NCBI GenBank assembly: GCA_009704425.1
Contig: WLEG01000022.1
Span: 1 to 14,159, forward strand
DNA: 14,159 nucleotides
Direction: 5' to 3'
From: Actinomycetota bacterium
GTDB lineage: Bacteria > Actinomycetota > Acidimicrobiia > Acidimicrobiales > Ilumatobacteraceae
Numbering within the stretch: the stretch's first letter is position 1; each line of letters opens with the position of its first letter. A model generated the notes under the pieces. The model was not told where the DNA came from. It was given only the letters and a program-made list of their open reading frames with translations, and did not search any database. Shown in pieces: positions 7,025 through 14,013 of this stretch. The translations under genes and the position numbers were made by a program.

Positions 7025-7750
7025 CTAGGCGCGCGCGAAGGCCAGCACGAACTCGATGAGTCCGTTGTCGCCGGTGGTGACGAATCCGTTCGACGGGTTG
7101 TCGATGTCGTAGTCGGAGAACAGAACCTCGATGCCGCCCAACACCCCGATGATGCCGTTGTCGATGCGCGCGCTCACCTCGAACGAGACGTCGCGGGTGA
7201 CTCCGTGCATCGTCAGTTCGCCCACCGCGACCGCGGTGATCGTGGTGCCCGGTGCGGGGATGGTTCCGAGCTCGATGGGTCGGGTCAATTGGAACGTGGC
7301 GGTGGGATACACGGCGGTTTCCATGATCGGACCGGCGAACTGCGAATCGCGGCGGGTGCTGTCGCTCGTGATGGTGGCGACCGCGACCTCGAAGGTGGTG
7401 CCGATGATGGACGTCCCCTGAATGGTGAGCGAGCCCGACACGTCGTCGGTGCGTCCCACGCCCTCGGTGTCGACCCCGCCCAGGACCTCCTTCACCCGGT
7501 AGCCGACCTCGGATCCGTCGGTCACCATCCACAGTCCCGTGAGTTCGTCGTCGGCGGGGATTGTCGTGTCATCCGTCGCCGCGACGGTCGTCGTGGTGAC
7601 GTCGACGACGGCGGCGAGGTCGTCGGAGTCGAAGCGATCCTCCGGGGGATCGATCACCTTGGTCCACAACAGGATTCCGCCGTACACGAGGCCGACACCC
7701 ACGACGGCGAGAACGGCGACACGGACGATCCACTTCTTCATGGCCGACAT
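7025..7750 (-). CDS. YceI-family protein with N-terminal membrane anchor
   Basis: This is a 241-aa protein. Residues 8-29 form one hydrophobic helix after a short basic start (MKKWIVR), acting as a signal anchor that places the rest outside the membrane. A Thr/Asp-rich linker follows (about 50-68, VVDVTTTTVAATDD), then a YceI domain (about 72-240) with the family's lipocalin-like strands. These include ITSDSTRRDSQF, METAVYPTATFQL, VGELTMHGVTRDVSFEV and a C-terminal FSDYDIDNPS segment. YceI proteins bind long isoprenoid or lipid molecules, though many have no known function. It starts 25 bp after the metH stop on the same strand, so it is probably cotranscribed with metH; no separate TANNNT box is seen before it. 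ATG 7741 (three codons later, MKK) is an equally plausible start. A link to methionine synthesis is not evident. Confidence 0.87.
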   Translation of the reverse strand: MSAMKKWIVRVAVLAVVGVGLVYGGILLWTKVIDPPEDRFDSDDLAAVVDVTTTTVAATDDTTIPADDELTGLWMVTDGSEVGYRVKEVLGGVDTEGVGRTDDVSGSLTIQGTSIIGTTFEVAVATITSDSTRRDSQFAGPIMETAVYPTATFQLTRPIELGTIPAPGTTITAVAVGELTMHGVTRDVSFEVSARIDNGIIGVLGGIEVLFSDYDIDNPSNGFVTTGDNGLIEFVLAFARA

Positions 7751-7775
7751 TCAACACCCGCGCCACGGGCGACGG

Positions 7776-10700
7776 TCAGCGGGCGACGAAGTACTTGGCC
7801 TGCGGGTGATGGCAGATGATCGCCGAGGTGGTCTGTTCGGGCTGGTACTGCCAGCCCGTCTCCTCGCTGACCTGGATGCCCAGCCGTCCGGCTTCGAGAA
7901 GTCGGGCCACGGTGGCGTTGTCCTCCAGATCGGGGCACGCGGGGTATCCCCACGAGTAACGGCCACCGCGATACTGCTGTCGGAACAAACCACCGATGGA
8001 CGGACCGTCCTCGGCGACGAAGCCCCATTCCTCGCGGATGCGCTTGTGCCACAACTCGGCGAGGGCCTCGGCCATCTCCACTCCGAGACCGTGCACGATC
8101 ATGTACTTCTGGTACTCGTTCGCGGCGAACAGTCGGGCTGCTTCCTCGCTGACGGCGTTCCCCATGGTGACGATGTGGAAAGCCGCGTAGTCCGGACCCT
8201 GGTCGACGGCTCGGAAGAAGTCGGCGATGCACATGAACGGTGATTCGCTCTGACGCGGGTAGTGGAAGCGCTCGATCTCGGCGGTGCGCGAGGCGTCGCT
8301 CCAGACCACGAGGTCGTCACCGTCGGAGTTCACGCAGAAGTAGCCGTACACCACCTGCGGCACGAGGAAGCCGGACGCCTTGGCCTCGGCCAGTTCCACG
8401 CGCAGTCGGGATCGCAGTCGGGTCTTGAAGTCCTCGTCCGTCTCGTCGCCCTCGGGGCGGAACTGCCACTGGTTGCGGAACAAGGCGGTCTCGTTCACGT
8501 ACTGGACGATGTCGTCGAGGGGTATGCCCTTCACGATTCGCGTGCCGAGGAACGGCGGTTCGAAGACGGTGTTGTCGGTGGCCACCTCGGGTGAACGCGC
8601 GGGGACCTCCACCGCTTCCTTCGCGCCACCCGAACGGGCGGGCAACACGCGTCCCGAGGGCACCCGACCGAAGTCCGGATCGTCGGTTCCCGAGCGCTTC
8701 ATGTCCATCAACTTGTCGAGGGTGGCCAGACCCTCGAACGCGTCGCGACCGTAGAAGACCCGACCGTGGTAGACCTCGCGCAGATCCTTCTCCACGTACG
8801 TGCGCGTCAGCGCCGCTCCGCCCAACAGCACGGGCACGTCGGCGAGACCGAGGTCGTTCATCTCCATCAGGTTCTCGCGCATGATCAGGGTGCTCTTGAC
8901 GAGCAATCCGCTCATACCGAGCGCGTCGGCGCCCACCTCTTTGACCTTGTGGATCATCTCGGAGATGGGGATCTTGATGCCGAGGTTGTGCACCTCGTAC
9001 CCGTTGTTGGTGCAGATGATGTCGACCAGGTTCTTGCCGATGTCGTGCACGTCGCCCTTGACGGTGGCCAGCACCAACTTGCCCTTCGAGGACGAGTCGC
9101 CGACCTTCTCCATGTGCGGTTCGAGGTGGGCCACGGCGGTCTTCATGGTCTCGGCGCTCTGCAGCACGAACGGCAACTGCATCTGACCAGATCCGAAAAG
9201 TTCTCCGACCACCTTCATGCCGTCGAGGAGGATGTCGTTGACGATGGTGAGCGGTGCCAAACCGTTGGCCATGGCCGCGTCGAGATCGTCGGTCAGTCCC
9301 TCGCGGTCACCGTCGATGATGCGCTGCTTCAGGAGTTGCTCGACGGTCCAACCCGTTCGGTCCTCGCGCACCGTGGCCACCGTGGTGACGTCGGCGAACA
9401 CCTCGAGCAACTTCTTCAGGGGGTCGTAGTCGCCCGCGCGCCGGTCGTAGATGAGGTCGAGGCAGATCTGCTTGTGTTCCTCGGGCATGCGGGCCAGCGG
9501 GACGATCTTTCCGGCGTGCACGATGGCGGAATCGAGTCCGGCCGACACGCACTCGTGCAGGAACACGCTGTTGAGCGCGTGTCGGGCGGCCGGCTTCAGG
9601 CCGAAGCTGACGTTGGAGACACCGAGCGTGGTGAAGCAACCGGGGATCTCGGTCTTGATGCGCCGGATGGCGTCGATGGTGTGCTTGGCGTCGAGTCGCA
9701 GATCGTCGTCGCCGGTGGACAGCGGGAAGGTGAGCGCGTCGAAGATGAGGTCGCTGGAGGTCAGGCCGTACCGATCGACCGCGATGCGATGCAGGCGGTG
9801 CGCGATCTCCAACTTCCACTCGACGTCGCGGGCTTGGCCCTTCTCGTCGATGAGCAGGCACACCACGGCGCACCCGTATTCGCGCGCCAGGGAGAACACG
9901 CGGTCGAGACGACTACCGGGTTCTTCGCCGTCCTCGAGGTTGGCCGAGTTCAAGATGGCCCGCCCGCCGATGTGCATGAGTCCGGCCTCCATCACCTGGG
10001 GCTCGGTGGAGTCCAGGACCAGGGGAACGCTCGCCTGGGTGCCGAAACGCGAGGCGATCTCGTCCATGTCGACGACACCGTCGCGACCCACGTAGTCGAC
10101 GCACACGTCGAGGACGTGCGCGCCCTCGCGGATCTGCTCGGTGGCCATCTTGGTGCAGTTGTCCCAATCGCCGGCGATCATGGCCTCGCGGAAGGCCTTC
10201 GATCCGTTGGTGTTGGTGCGCTCGCCGATGATGAGGAAGGAGTTGTCCTGCTTGACGGGCACCGACGAATAGATGGACGACACGCTCGGTTCGACGATGG
10301 CCGAACGACGCGGCGCCTCGAGGCCGCGCACGGCGTCCACGACGGCCTTCAGGTGCGCCGGAGTGGTGCCGCAACAACCTCCCACGACACCGACCCCGAG
10401 ATCGGTGACATGGTGGCGGTGGAACTCGGCCAGCTTCTCGGGGCTGAGGTCGTAGTGGGTGCGTCCGTCCACGACGCTCGGCAACCCGGCGTTCGGCAAC
10501 ACACTGACGGGCATGGTGGCGTACTGGCTGAGATAGCGCAGGTGTTCCTGCATCTCGGCGGGTCCCGTGGCGCAGTTGATACCGAACACGTCGGGTCGCA
10601 TCGCACCGATCGCGGTGAGTGCGGCCCCGATCTCGGAGCCCACCAGCATGCGTCCGGTGGTCTCCATGGTCACCTGGACCTGGATGGGCACCTGGCGTCC

Positions 10701-11249
10701 CTCGGCGGCCATGGCACGACGACAGGCGATCATCGCGGCCTTGATCTGCAGGAGGTCCATGCAGGTCTCGATGAGGAACAGATCGACGCCACCCACCAAC
10801 AGTCCGCGCGCCTGTTCGACGTAGGCGTCGCGAAGTTCGGCGAAGCGAATGTGGCCGAGGCTCGGCAACTTGGTCCCCGGTCCGATGGATCCGGCGACGT
10901 AGCGCGATCGGCCGTCGGCCTCGTAGTCGTTCGCCGTCTCACGCGCCAAGCGGGCGGCCGCGACGTTCAACTCGTACGCCTGCTCGGGGATGTCGTACTC
11001 GGTGAGCACGGTGGAGAAGCTGCCGAAGCTGGCGGTCTCCAGCGCGTCGACGCCGACGTCGAGGAACGCCGAGTGCATCCGTCGGATCACGTCGGGCCGG
11101 GTGAGGCAGAGCATCTCGTTGCAGCCCTCGAGCGAGGCGCCACCGAAGTCGTCGGGTCCGAGGTCGAGCCCTTGCACGAAGGTTCCGAAAGCGCCGTCGA
11201 ACACGATGACACGTTCGTTCACTGCTTCGAGATAGGGCTGACGGGACAT
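7776..11249 (-). CDS. metH: Cobalamin-dependent methionine synthase (MetH), full length
   Basis: MetH transfers a methyl group from 5-methyltetrahydrofolate through bound cobalamin to homocysteine, making methionine and tetrahydrofolate in the cytoplasm. At 1157 aa it has all the modules in order. The homocysteine domain (about 1-325) has zinc ligands Cys226 (INCATGP), Cys292 and Cys293 (GGCCGTTPAH). The methylfolate domain (about 336-600) starts near LIIGERTNTNGSKAF. The cap runs about 640-710. The B12 domain (about 715-850) has the base-off motif DVHDIG, with His735 as the cobalt ligand. The SAM-dependent reactivation domain (about 905-1157) has GYPACPDLED and ends near HHPQAKYF. The ATG at 11249 fits the start of mycobacterial homologues, has a TAGCGT box 7 nt upstream, and gives MSRQPYLEAVNERV; longer starts at 11291 and 11339 would run through the promoter. 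YceI follows on the same strand. Confidence 0.97.
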   Translation of the reverse strand: MSRQPYLEAVNERVIVFDGAFGTFVQGLDLGPDDFGGASLEGCNEMLCLTRPDVIRRMHSAFLDVGVDALETASFGSFSTVLTEYDIPEQAYELNVAAARLARETANDYEADGRSRYVAGSIGPGTKLPSLGHIRFAELRDAYVEQARGLLVGGVDLFLIETCMDLLQIKAAMIACRRAMAAEGRQVPIQVQVTMETTGRMLVGSEIGAALTAIGAMRPDVFGINCATGPAEMQEHLRYLSQYATMPVSVLPNAGLPSVVDGRTHYDLSPEKLAEFHRHHVTDLGVGVVGGCCGTTPAHLKAVVDAVRGLEAPRRSAIVEPSVSSIYSSVPVKQDNSFLIIGERTNTNGSKAFREAMIAGDWDNCTKMATEQIREGAHVLDVCVDYVGRDGVVDMDEIASRFGTQASVPLVLDSTEPQVMEAGLMHIGGRAILNSANLEDGEEPGSRLDRVFSLAREYGCAVVCLLIDEKGQARDVEWKLEIAHRLHRIAVDRYGLTSSDLIFDALTFPLSTGDDDLRLDAKHTIDAIRRIKTEIPGCFTTLGVSNVSFGLKPAARHALNSVFLHECVSAGLDSAIVHAGKIVPLARMPEEHKQICLDLIYDRRAGDYDPLKKLLEVFADVTTVATVREDRTGWTVEQLLKQRIIDGDREGLTDDLDAAMANGLAPLTIVNDILLDGMKVVGELFGSGQMQLPFVLQSAETMKTAVAHLEPHMEKVGDSSSKGKLVLATVKGDVHDIGKNLVDIICTNNGYEVHNLGIKIPISEMIHKVKEVGADALGMSGLLVKSTLIMRENLMEMNDLGLADVPVLLGGAALTRTYVEKDLREVYHGRVFYGRDAFEGLATLDKLMDMKRSGTDDPDFGRVPSGRVLPARSGGAKEAVEVPARSPEVATDNTVFEPPFLGTRIVKGIPLDDIVQYVNETALFRNQWQFRPEGDETDEDFKTRLRSRLRVELAEAKASGFLVPQVVYGYFCVNSDGDDLVVWSDASRTAEIERFHYPRQSESPFMCIADFFRAVDQGPDYAAFHIVTMGNAVSEEAARLFAANEYQKYMIVHGLGVEMAEALAELWHKRIREEWGFVAEDGPSIGGLFRQQYRGGRYSWGYPACPDLEDNATVARLLEAGRLGIQVSEETGWQYQPEQTTSAIICHHPQAKYFVAR

Positions 11250-11256
11250 CGTGGAA

Positions 11257-11262
11257 ACGCTA
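11257..11262 (-). promoter_or_regulatory. Putative -10 box TAGCGT, leaderless promoter of metH
   Basis: TAGCGT on the minus strand is followed by exactly 7 nt and the metH ATG at 11249. The divergent adenosyltransferase has the identical hexamer and spacing. No Shine-Dalgarno and no -35 were recognised. The promoter role is inferred. Confidence 0.55.
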
Positions 11263-11273
11263 CCCCCACGCGC

Positions 11274-11342
11274 GGTGTGACGGAGGTTCATCGGGCTTTC
11301 GCGCGCGGATGTCGTCCCTGACATCTCGTCATCGGTCACACC
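11274..11342. promoter_or_regulatory. Inverted repeat GGTGTGAC / GTCACACC in the metH-adenosyltransferase promoter region
   Basis: GGTGTGAC at 11274-11281 and its exact reverse complement GTCACACC at 11335-11342 flank the centre of the 110-bp divergent region. Read from either gene, GTCACACC comes before that gene's TAGCGT box, 11 nt upstream for metH and 4 nt upstream for the adenosyltransferase. The arrangement suggests two copies of one regulator site, but an 8-bp match can arise by chance. No B12 riboswitch fits in this space. Confidence 0.35.
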
Positions 11343-11346
11343 CTTG

Positions 11347-11352
11347 TAGCGT
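11347..11352 (+). promoter_or_regulatory. Putative -10 box TAGCGT, leaderless promoter of the adenosyltransferase
   Basis: TAGCGT is followed by 7 nt (CACCGTC) and the GTG at 11360. Hexamer and spacing mirror the metH side exactly. The box decides the start: the in-frame upstream ATG at 11309 would put the promoter inside the gene. Confidence 0.55.
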
Positions 11353-11359
11353 CACCGTC

Positions 11360-11908
11360 GTGTCCAAGGTGCGTGTGTATACCCGTGATGGTGATGACGG
11401 CACCACCGGTCTCTTCTACGGGGGTCGGGTTCCCAAGGACAGTCAACTCCCGCGGGCCTACGGCACCGTCGACGAGGCCCAAGCCGTCATCGGCATGGCC
11501 CGTGCCGAGGCCGGACCCGGTTCGGAGTTGGAGGGTCTCCTCATCCCGATCATGCGCGATCTGTGGGTGCTAATGACCGAGTTGGCCACCCTGCCGGAGA
11601 ATCGTTCGAAGCTCGAACCCGGAGCCACGTCCGTGGAGCCCGGCATGGTCGACCGTCTCGAGAAGATGATCGACGAACTCGACACCCGTTTCGATCGTCC
11701 CACCGAGTTCGTGGTCCCCGGTGGGAACAAGGTGTCGGGATGGCTCGACATCGCACGAACCGTCGTGCGCCGCGCGGAACGTCATGCGTTGATGGCGGCG
11801 CCGCCGCCGTCGCAGGTGGTGCCGTATCTGAACCGTCTCTCCGACTTGTTGTGGACCATGGCGCGCTGGCAGGAGGGCGAGTCCCTCCCCGTTCGACGCG
11901 TCACCTGA
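11360..11908 (+). CDS. pduO: PduO-type cob(I)alamin adenosyltransferase
   Basis: This 182-aa enzyme transfers the adenosyl group of ATP to cob(I)alamin to give adenosylcobalamin, the cofactor of mutases and class II ribonucleotide reductases. The N-terminal ATP loop YTRDGDDGTTGLFYGG (residues 7-22) is family-typical. So are YGTVDEAQAVIG (34-45), FVVPGGNKVSGWLDIART (117-134) and the Arg-rich motif RRAER (137-141), with Arg133 just before it. The C-terminal helix YLNRLSDLLWTMAR (156-169) is also characteristic. This is the MMAB/PduO fold, not the CobA/BtuR or EutT type. It is divergent from metH, so the two B12-linked enzymes share a promoter region; pepA follows 68 bp downstream with its own -10 box. 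GTG 11360 gives the normal family length. No B12-dependent mutase is visible in this window. Confidence 0.94.
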   Translation: MSKVRVYTRDGDDGTTGLFYGGRVPKDSQLPRAYGTVDEAQAVIGMARAEAGPGSELEGLLIPIMRDLWVLMTELATLPENRSKLEPGATSVEPGMVDRLEKMIDELDTRFDRPTEFVVPGGNKVSGWLDIARTVVRRAERHALMAAPPPSQVVPYLNRLSDLLWTMARWQEGESLPVRRVT

Positions 11909-11964
11909 GCCGACCACGTCGTGCGTCGGGCCCGTTGGCTGCGGGTGGTCGACGAACTCGGTCG

Positions 11965-11970
11965 TAAACT
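11965..11970 (+). promoter_or_regulatory. Putative -10 box TAAACT, leaderless promoter of pepA
   Basis: TAAACT is followed by 6 nt (TCGGCC) and the ATG at 11977. It is a good match to the actinobacterial TANNNT box and there is no Shine-Dalgarno sequence. It implies that pepA can be transcribed separately from the adenosyltransferase gene. Confidence 0.5.
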
Positions 11971-11976
11971 TCGGCC

Positions 11977-13434
11977 ATGGCCAACAACGTCACCGTCGAG
12001 TCCGTCCGATCCATTCCCAAGACCGTCGAGGTGATCGGTGTGCCGGTGGGCACCACCGGTGCCGTGCCGCGCCAAGTGGGCCTGTCGCGCGCGGCCCTGA
12101 CCACGCACGGCTTCGAGGGCAAGGTGGGCCAGACGTTGGTCGTGCCGTCGACCTCGGGTGCCACCATCGTCGCGGTGGGCATCGGCGACGCGCGCAAGGC
12201 GACCGTGGCGACGGTTCGTCGTTCGGCCGCGGCACTCGCACGGGCCGCGTCGCGTCGTGCGTCGGTGGCCACCACGTTGGTCGACGCCGTGTCGCTCGAC
12301 GCCCGCTCGGCGGCGCAGGCGGTGGTGGAGGGTTTCGTGCTGGCGTCGTACCGGTTCACCGATCTCAAGTCGGGTGTCGAGAATCCGGCGGTGACGCTCT
12401 CGGTCGTGGCCACCGGGGCCCGGGCCAAGGGATGCGACTCCGGTGTCGATCGGGGCCGCGTGACGGCCGCGGCGGCCTGGACGGCACGTGATCTGGCCAA
12501 CACCCCGCCGGCGTACCTCACGGCACGCATGCTCGCCGATCGGGCGGTGGCCATGGCCAAGGAATCCGGTCTCGAGGTCGAGGTGTTCGACAACGACAAG
12601 TTGGCCGTCATGGGATGTGGCGGATTGCTGGGGGTCAACCGCGGATCCACCGAACCGGCGCGCATGGTGAAACTGACGTATTCGCCCGCCGGCGCCTCGG
12701 GTCACCTCGTCATGGTGGGCAAGGGCATCACCTACGACTCCGGTGGAATCAGCCTGAAGCCGAGCGACGCCAGCCACGCCAACATGAAGATGGACATGTC
12801 GGGTGCCGCCGCCGTGTTGTCGGCCATGAGCGCGTTGAAGGCTCTGCGTTGTCGCACCAAGGTCACCGGCTACCTGATGTGCACCGACAACCGTCCGTCG
12901 GGAAGCGCGGTGGCCATGGGTGACGTGCTCACGTTCCGCAACGGCAAGACCGCCGAGATCCACAACACCGACGCCGAGGGCCGTTTGGTGTTGGCCGACG
13001 GTTTGTCGCTCGGAGTGGAGGCCAAGCCCGATGCCATGGTCGACATCGCGACCCTCACCGGGGCCTGCATGGCCGCTTTGGGAACCAAGATCGCCGGCGT
13101 GCTCGGAACCAACGACGCCTTCATCGATCAGGTGAAGAGCTCGGCGGGTCGGGCCGACGAGCCGGTGTGGCAGTTGCCGCTCGAGCGCGACTATCGCCGT
13201 CTGCTGGATTCCAACGTGGCCGACATGCGCAACATCGGCGGCCCGTACGCCGGCGCCATCACCGCGGCGTTGTTCCTGTCCGAGTTCACCGCCGACGTGC
13301 CGTGGGCGCACCTCGACATCGCCGGCCCCATGAGCGTGGACGCCGACGACGGCTGGCTCAGCCGCGGAGCCACGGGCTTCGGCACGCGACTGTTGATCGA
13401 CCTGGCGTTGAACTTCAGCAAGCCGAAGCGCTGA
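11977..13434 (+). CDS. pepA: M17 leucyl aminopeptidase
   Basis: This is a 485-aa cytoplasmic metallopeptidase that removes N-terminal residues from peptides, with a two-metal centre and usually a hexamer. The C-terminal catalytic domain (about 165-485) carries all expected residues. GKGITYDSGGISLKP holds metal ligands Lys249 and Asp254 and catalytic Lys261, and MKMDMSGAA holds Asp273. The family signature NTDAEGRLVLAD holds ligands Asp332 and Glu334 and catalytic Arg336. The N-terminal domain (about 1-160) is the weakly conserved M17 macrodomain-like part. Length is normal for the family (E. coli PepA is 503 aa). The ATG at 11977 follows a TAAACT box by 6 nt. The last 20 bp overlap the end of the convergent winged-helix gene. 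E. coli PepA also binds DNA, but nothing here shows that role. Confidence 0.95.
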   Translation: MANNVTVESVRSIPKTVEVIGVPVGTTGAVPRQVGLSRAALTTHGFEGKVGQTLVVPSTSGATIVAVGIGDARKATVATVRRSAAALARAASRRASVATTLVDAVSLDARSAAQAVVEGFVLASYRFTDLKSGVENPAVTLSVVATGARAKGCDSGVDRGRVTAAAAWTARDLANTPPAYLTARMLADRAVAMAKESGLEVEVFDNDKLAVMGCGGLLGVNRGSTEPARMVKLTYSPAGASGHLVMVGKGITYDSGGISLKPSDASHANMKMDMSGAAAVLSAMSALKALRCRTKVTGYLMCTDNRPSGSAVAMGDVLTFRNGKTAEIHNTDAEGRLVLADGLSLGVEAKPDAMVDIATLTGACMAALGTKIAGVLGTNDAFIDQVKSSAGRADEPVWQLPLERDYRRLLDSNVADMRNIGGPYAGAITAALFLSEFTADVPWAHLDIAGPMSVDADDGWLSRGATGFGTRLLIDLALNFSKPKR

Positions 13435-13936
13435 CCGCGGTCTCCGGGAGTACGTCGTCGCGCAGTTCCATGTCGCGGTCGTCGCGCAGTTCGTGGGCGA
13501 TGGCGAGGGCGACCGCGTTGTCGGCGTCGCTCCACACGGCGTGGGCCCGCTGCAGGTGTTCGGGTAGTCGGGCGAGGTGACGCACGCTCAACGGAGGAAC
13601 GACGGTCCGCACGGCCACGGTGCCGTCCACGTGTCGGGCCATGCCGAACATCACCAGTCGTTGCAGCGCGCGGCCGAACGCGTTCGCACGATTCGAGTCC
13701 CAGCCGAGCCCCAGTGCCGACGCCATGGCGGGGAGGTTCACGTGGTGTCCGTCGGGGTGCGCCACCGCTGCCACCGCCAGTCGGCGCAACAGCCAGGTGG
13801 CGGTGGGTCCGAGGACTCCGAGCCAGAACAGTTCGACGTAATCACCCAGAGCATCGTGGCCGAGTCGTTCGATCAGGGGATCGCGCCAGCGCACGATGAC
13901 GAGTCGATCGGCTGATGGTGATGGTCGTTCGGACAC
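13415..13936 (-). CDS. Uncharacterised protein with predicted winged-helix fold
   Basis: This is a 173-aa protein of unknown function. Residues 31-53 (DYVELFWLGVLGPTATWLLRRLA) look like a helical core. About residues 66-116 resemble a winged helix-turn-helix: a helix LPAMASALGL, a second helix ANAFGRALQRLVMFGMA, then a short hairpin DGTVAVRTVVPPL as the wing. That suggests a DNA-binding or protein-binding role; the fold is my inference, not a family match. The C-terminal part (147-162) contains a short duplicated acidic segment (HELRDDRD then MELRDDVL). GTG 13936 was chosen because GGAGG lies 4 nt upstream; GTG 13963 would add nine residues without a ribosome site. It is divergent from the sirtuin gene, 77 bp away, and its 3' end overlaps pepA by 20 bp. 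Confidence 0.72.
   Translation of the reverse strand: MSERPSPSADRLVIVRWRDPLIERLGHDALGDYVELFWLGVLGPTATWLLRRLAVAAVAHPDGHHVNLPAMASALGLGWDSNRANAFGRALQRLVMFGMARHVDGTVAVRTVVPPLSVRHLARLPEHLQRAHAVWSDADNAVALAIAHELRDDRDMELRDDVLPETAVSASAC
13454..13492. repeat. 15-bp direct repeat, 24 bp apart, inside the winged-helix gene
   Basis: GTCGTCGCGCAGTTC occurs at 13454-13468 and 13478-13492. The 24-bp offset is eight codons, so it reads as an in-frame duplication of an ELRDD segment near the protein's C-terminus. It is probably a small local duplication. Confidence 0.6.
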
Positions 13937-13940
13937 GGGA

Positions 13941-13945
13941 CCTCC
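13941..13945 (-). promoter_or_regulatory. Shine-Dalgarno GGAGG for the winged-helix gene
   Basis: GGAGG on the minus strand lies 4 nt before the GTG at 13936. It is one of the few strong ribosome-binding sites in the window and decides the start codon. Confidence 0.6.
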
Positions 13946-13999
13946 GGTTGCTTCGGGTGTCACGGGGTGGGCGGGGGTGGCGGGCCCATGGTGATCGGT

Positions 14000-14004
14000 G
14001 GGAG
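14000..14004 (+). promoter_or_regulatory. Shine-Dalgarno GGGAG for the sirtuin gene
   Basis: GGGAG lies 9 nt before the GTG at 14014. No TANNNT box is placed for a leaderless start here, unlike most genes to the left. Confidence 0.5.
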
Positions 14005-14013
14005 ACTGAGCGC

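Noticed and set aside
8766..11321. 851-codon plus-strand open frame opposite metH
   Set aside because: The composition is His/Val/Gly/Asp-rich with no recognisable motif, and it lies fully antisense to an intact MetH. It is a codon-bias shadow.
11250..11359. Cobalamin or SAM/SAH riboswitch before metH
   Set aside because: The 110-bp gap is shared by two divergent genes and shows no riboswitch-like conserved elements that I can recognise. The -10 boxes also sit just before each start codon.
11782..13311. 509-codon minus-strand open frame opposite pepA
   Set aside because: It is antisense to an intact M17 peptidase with all catalytic residues, and its own composition is low-complexity.
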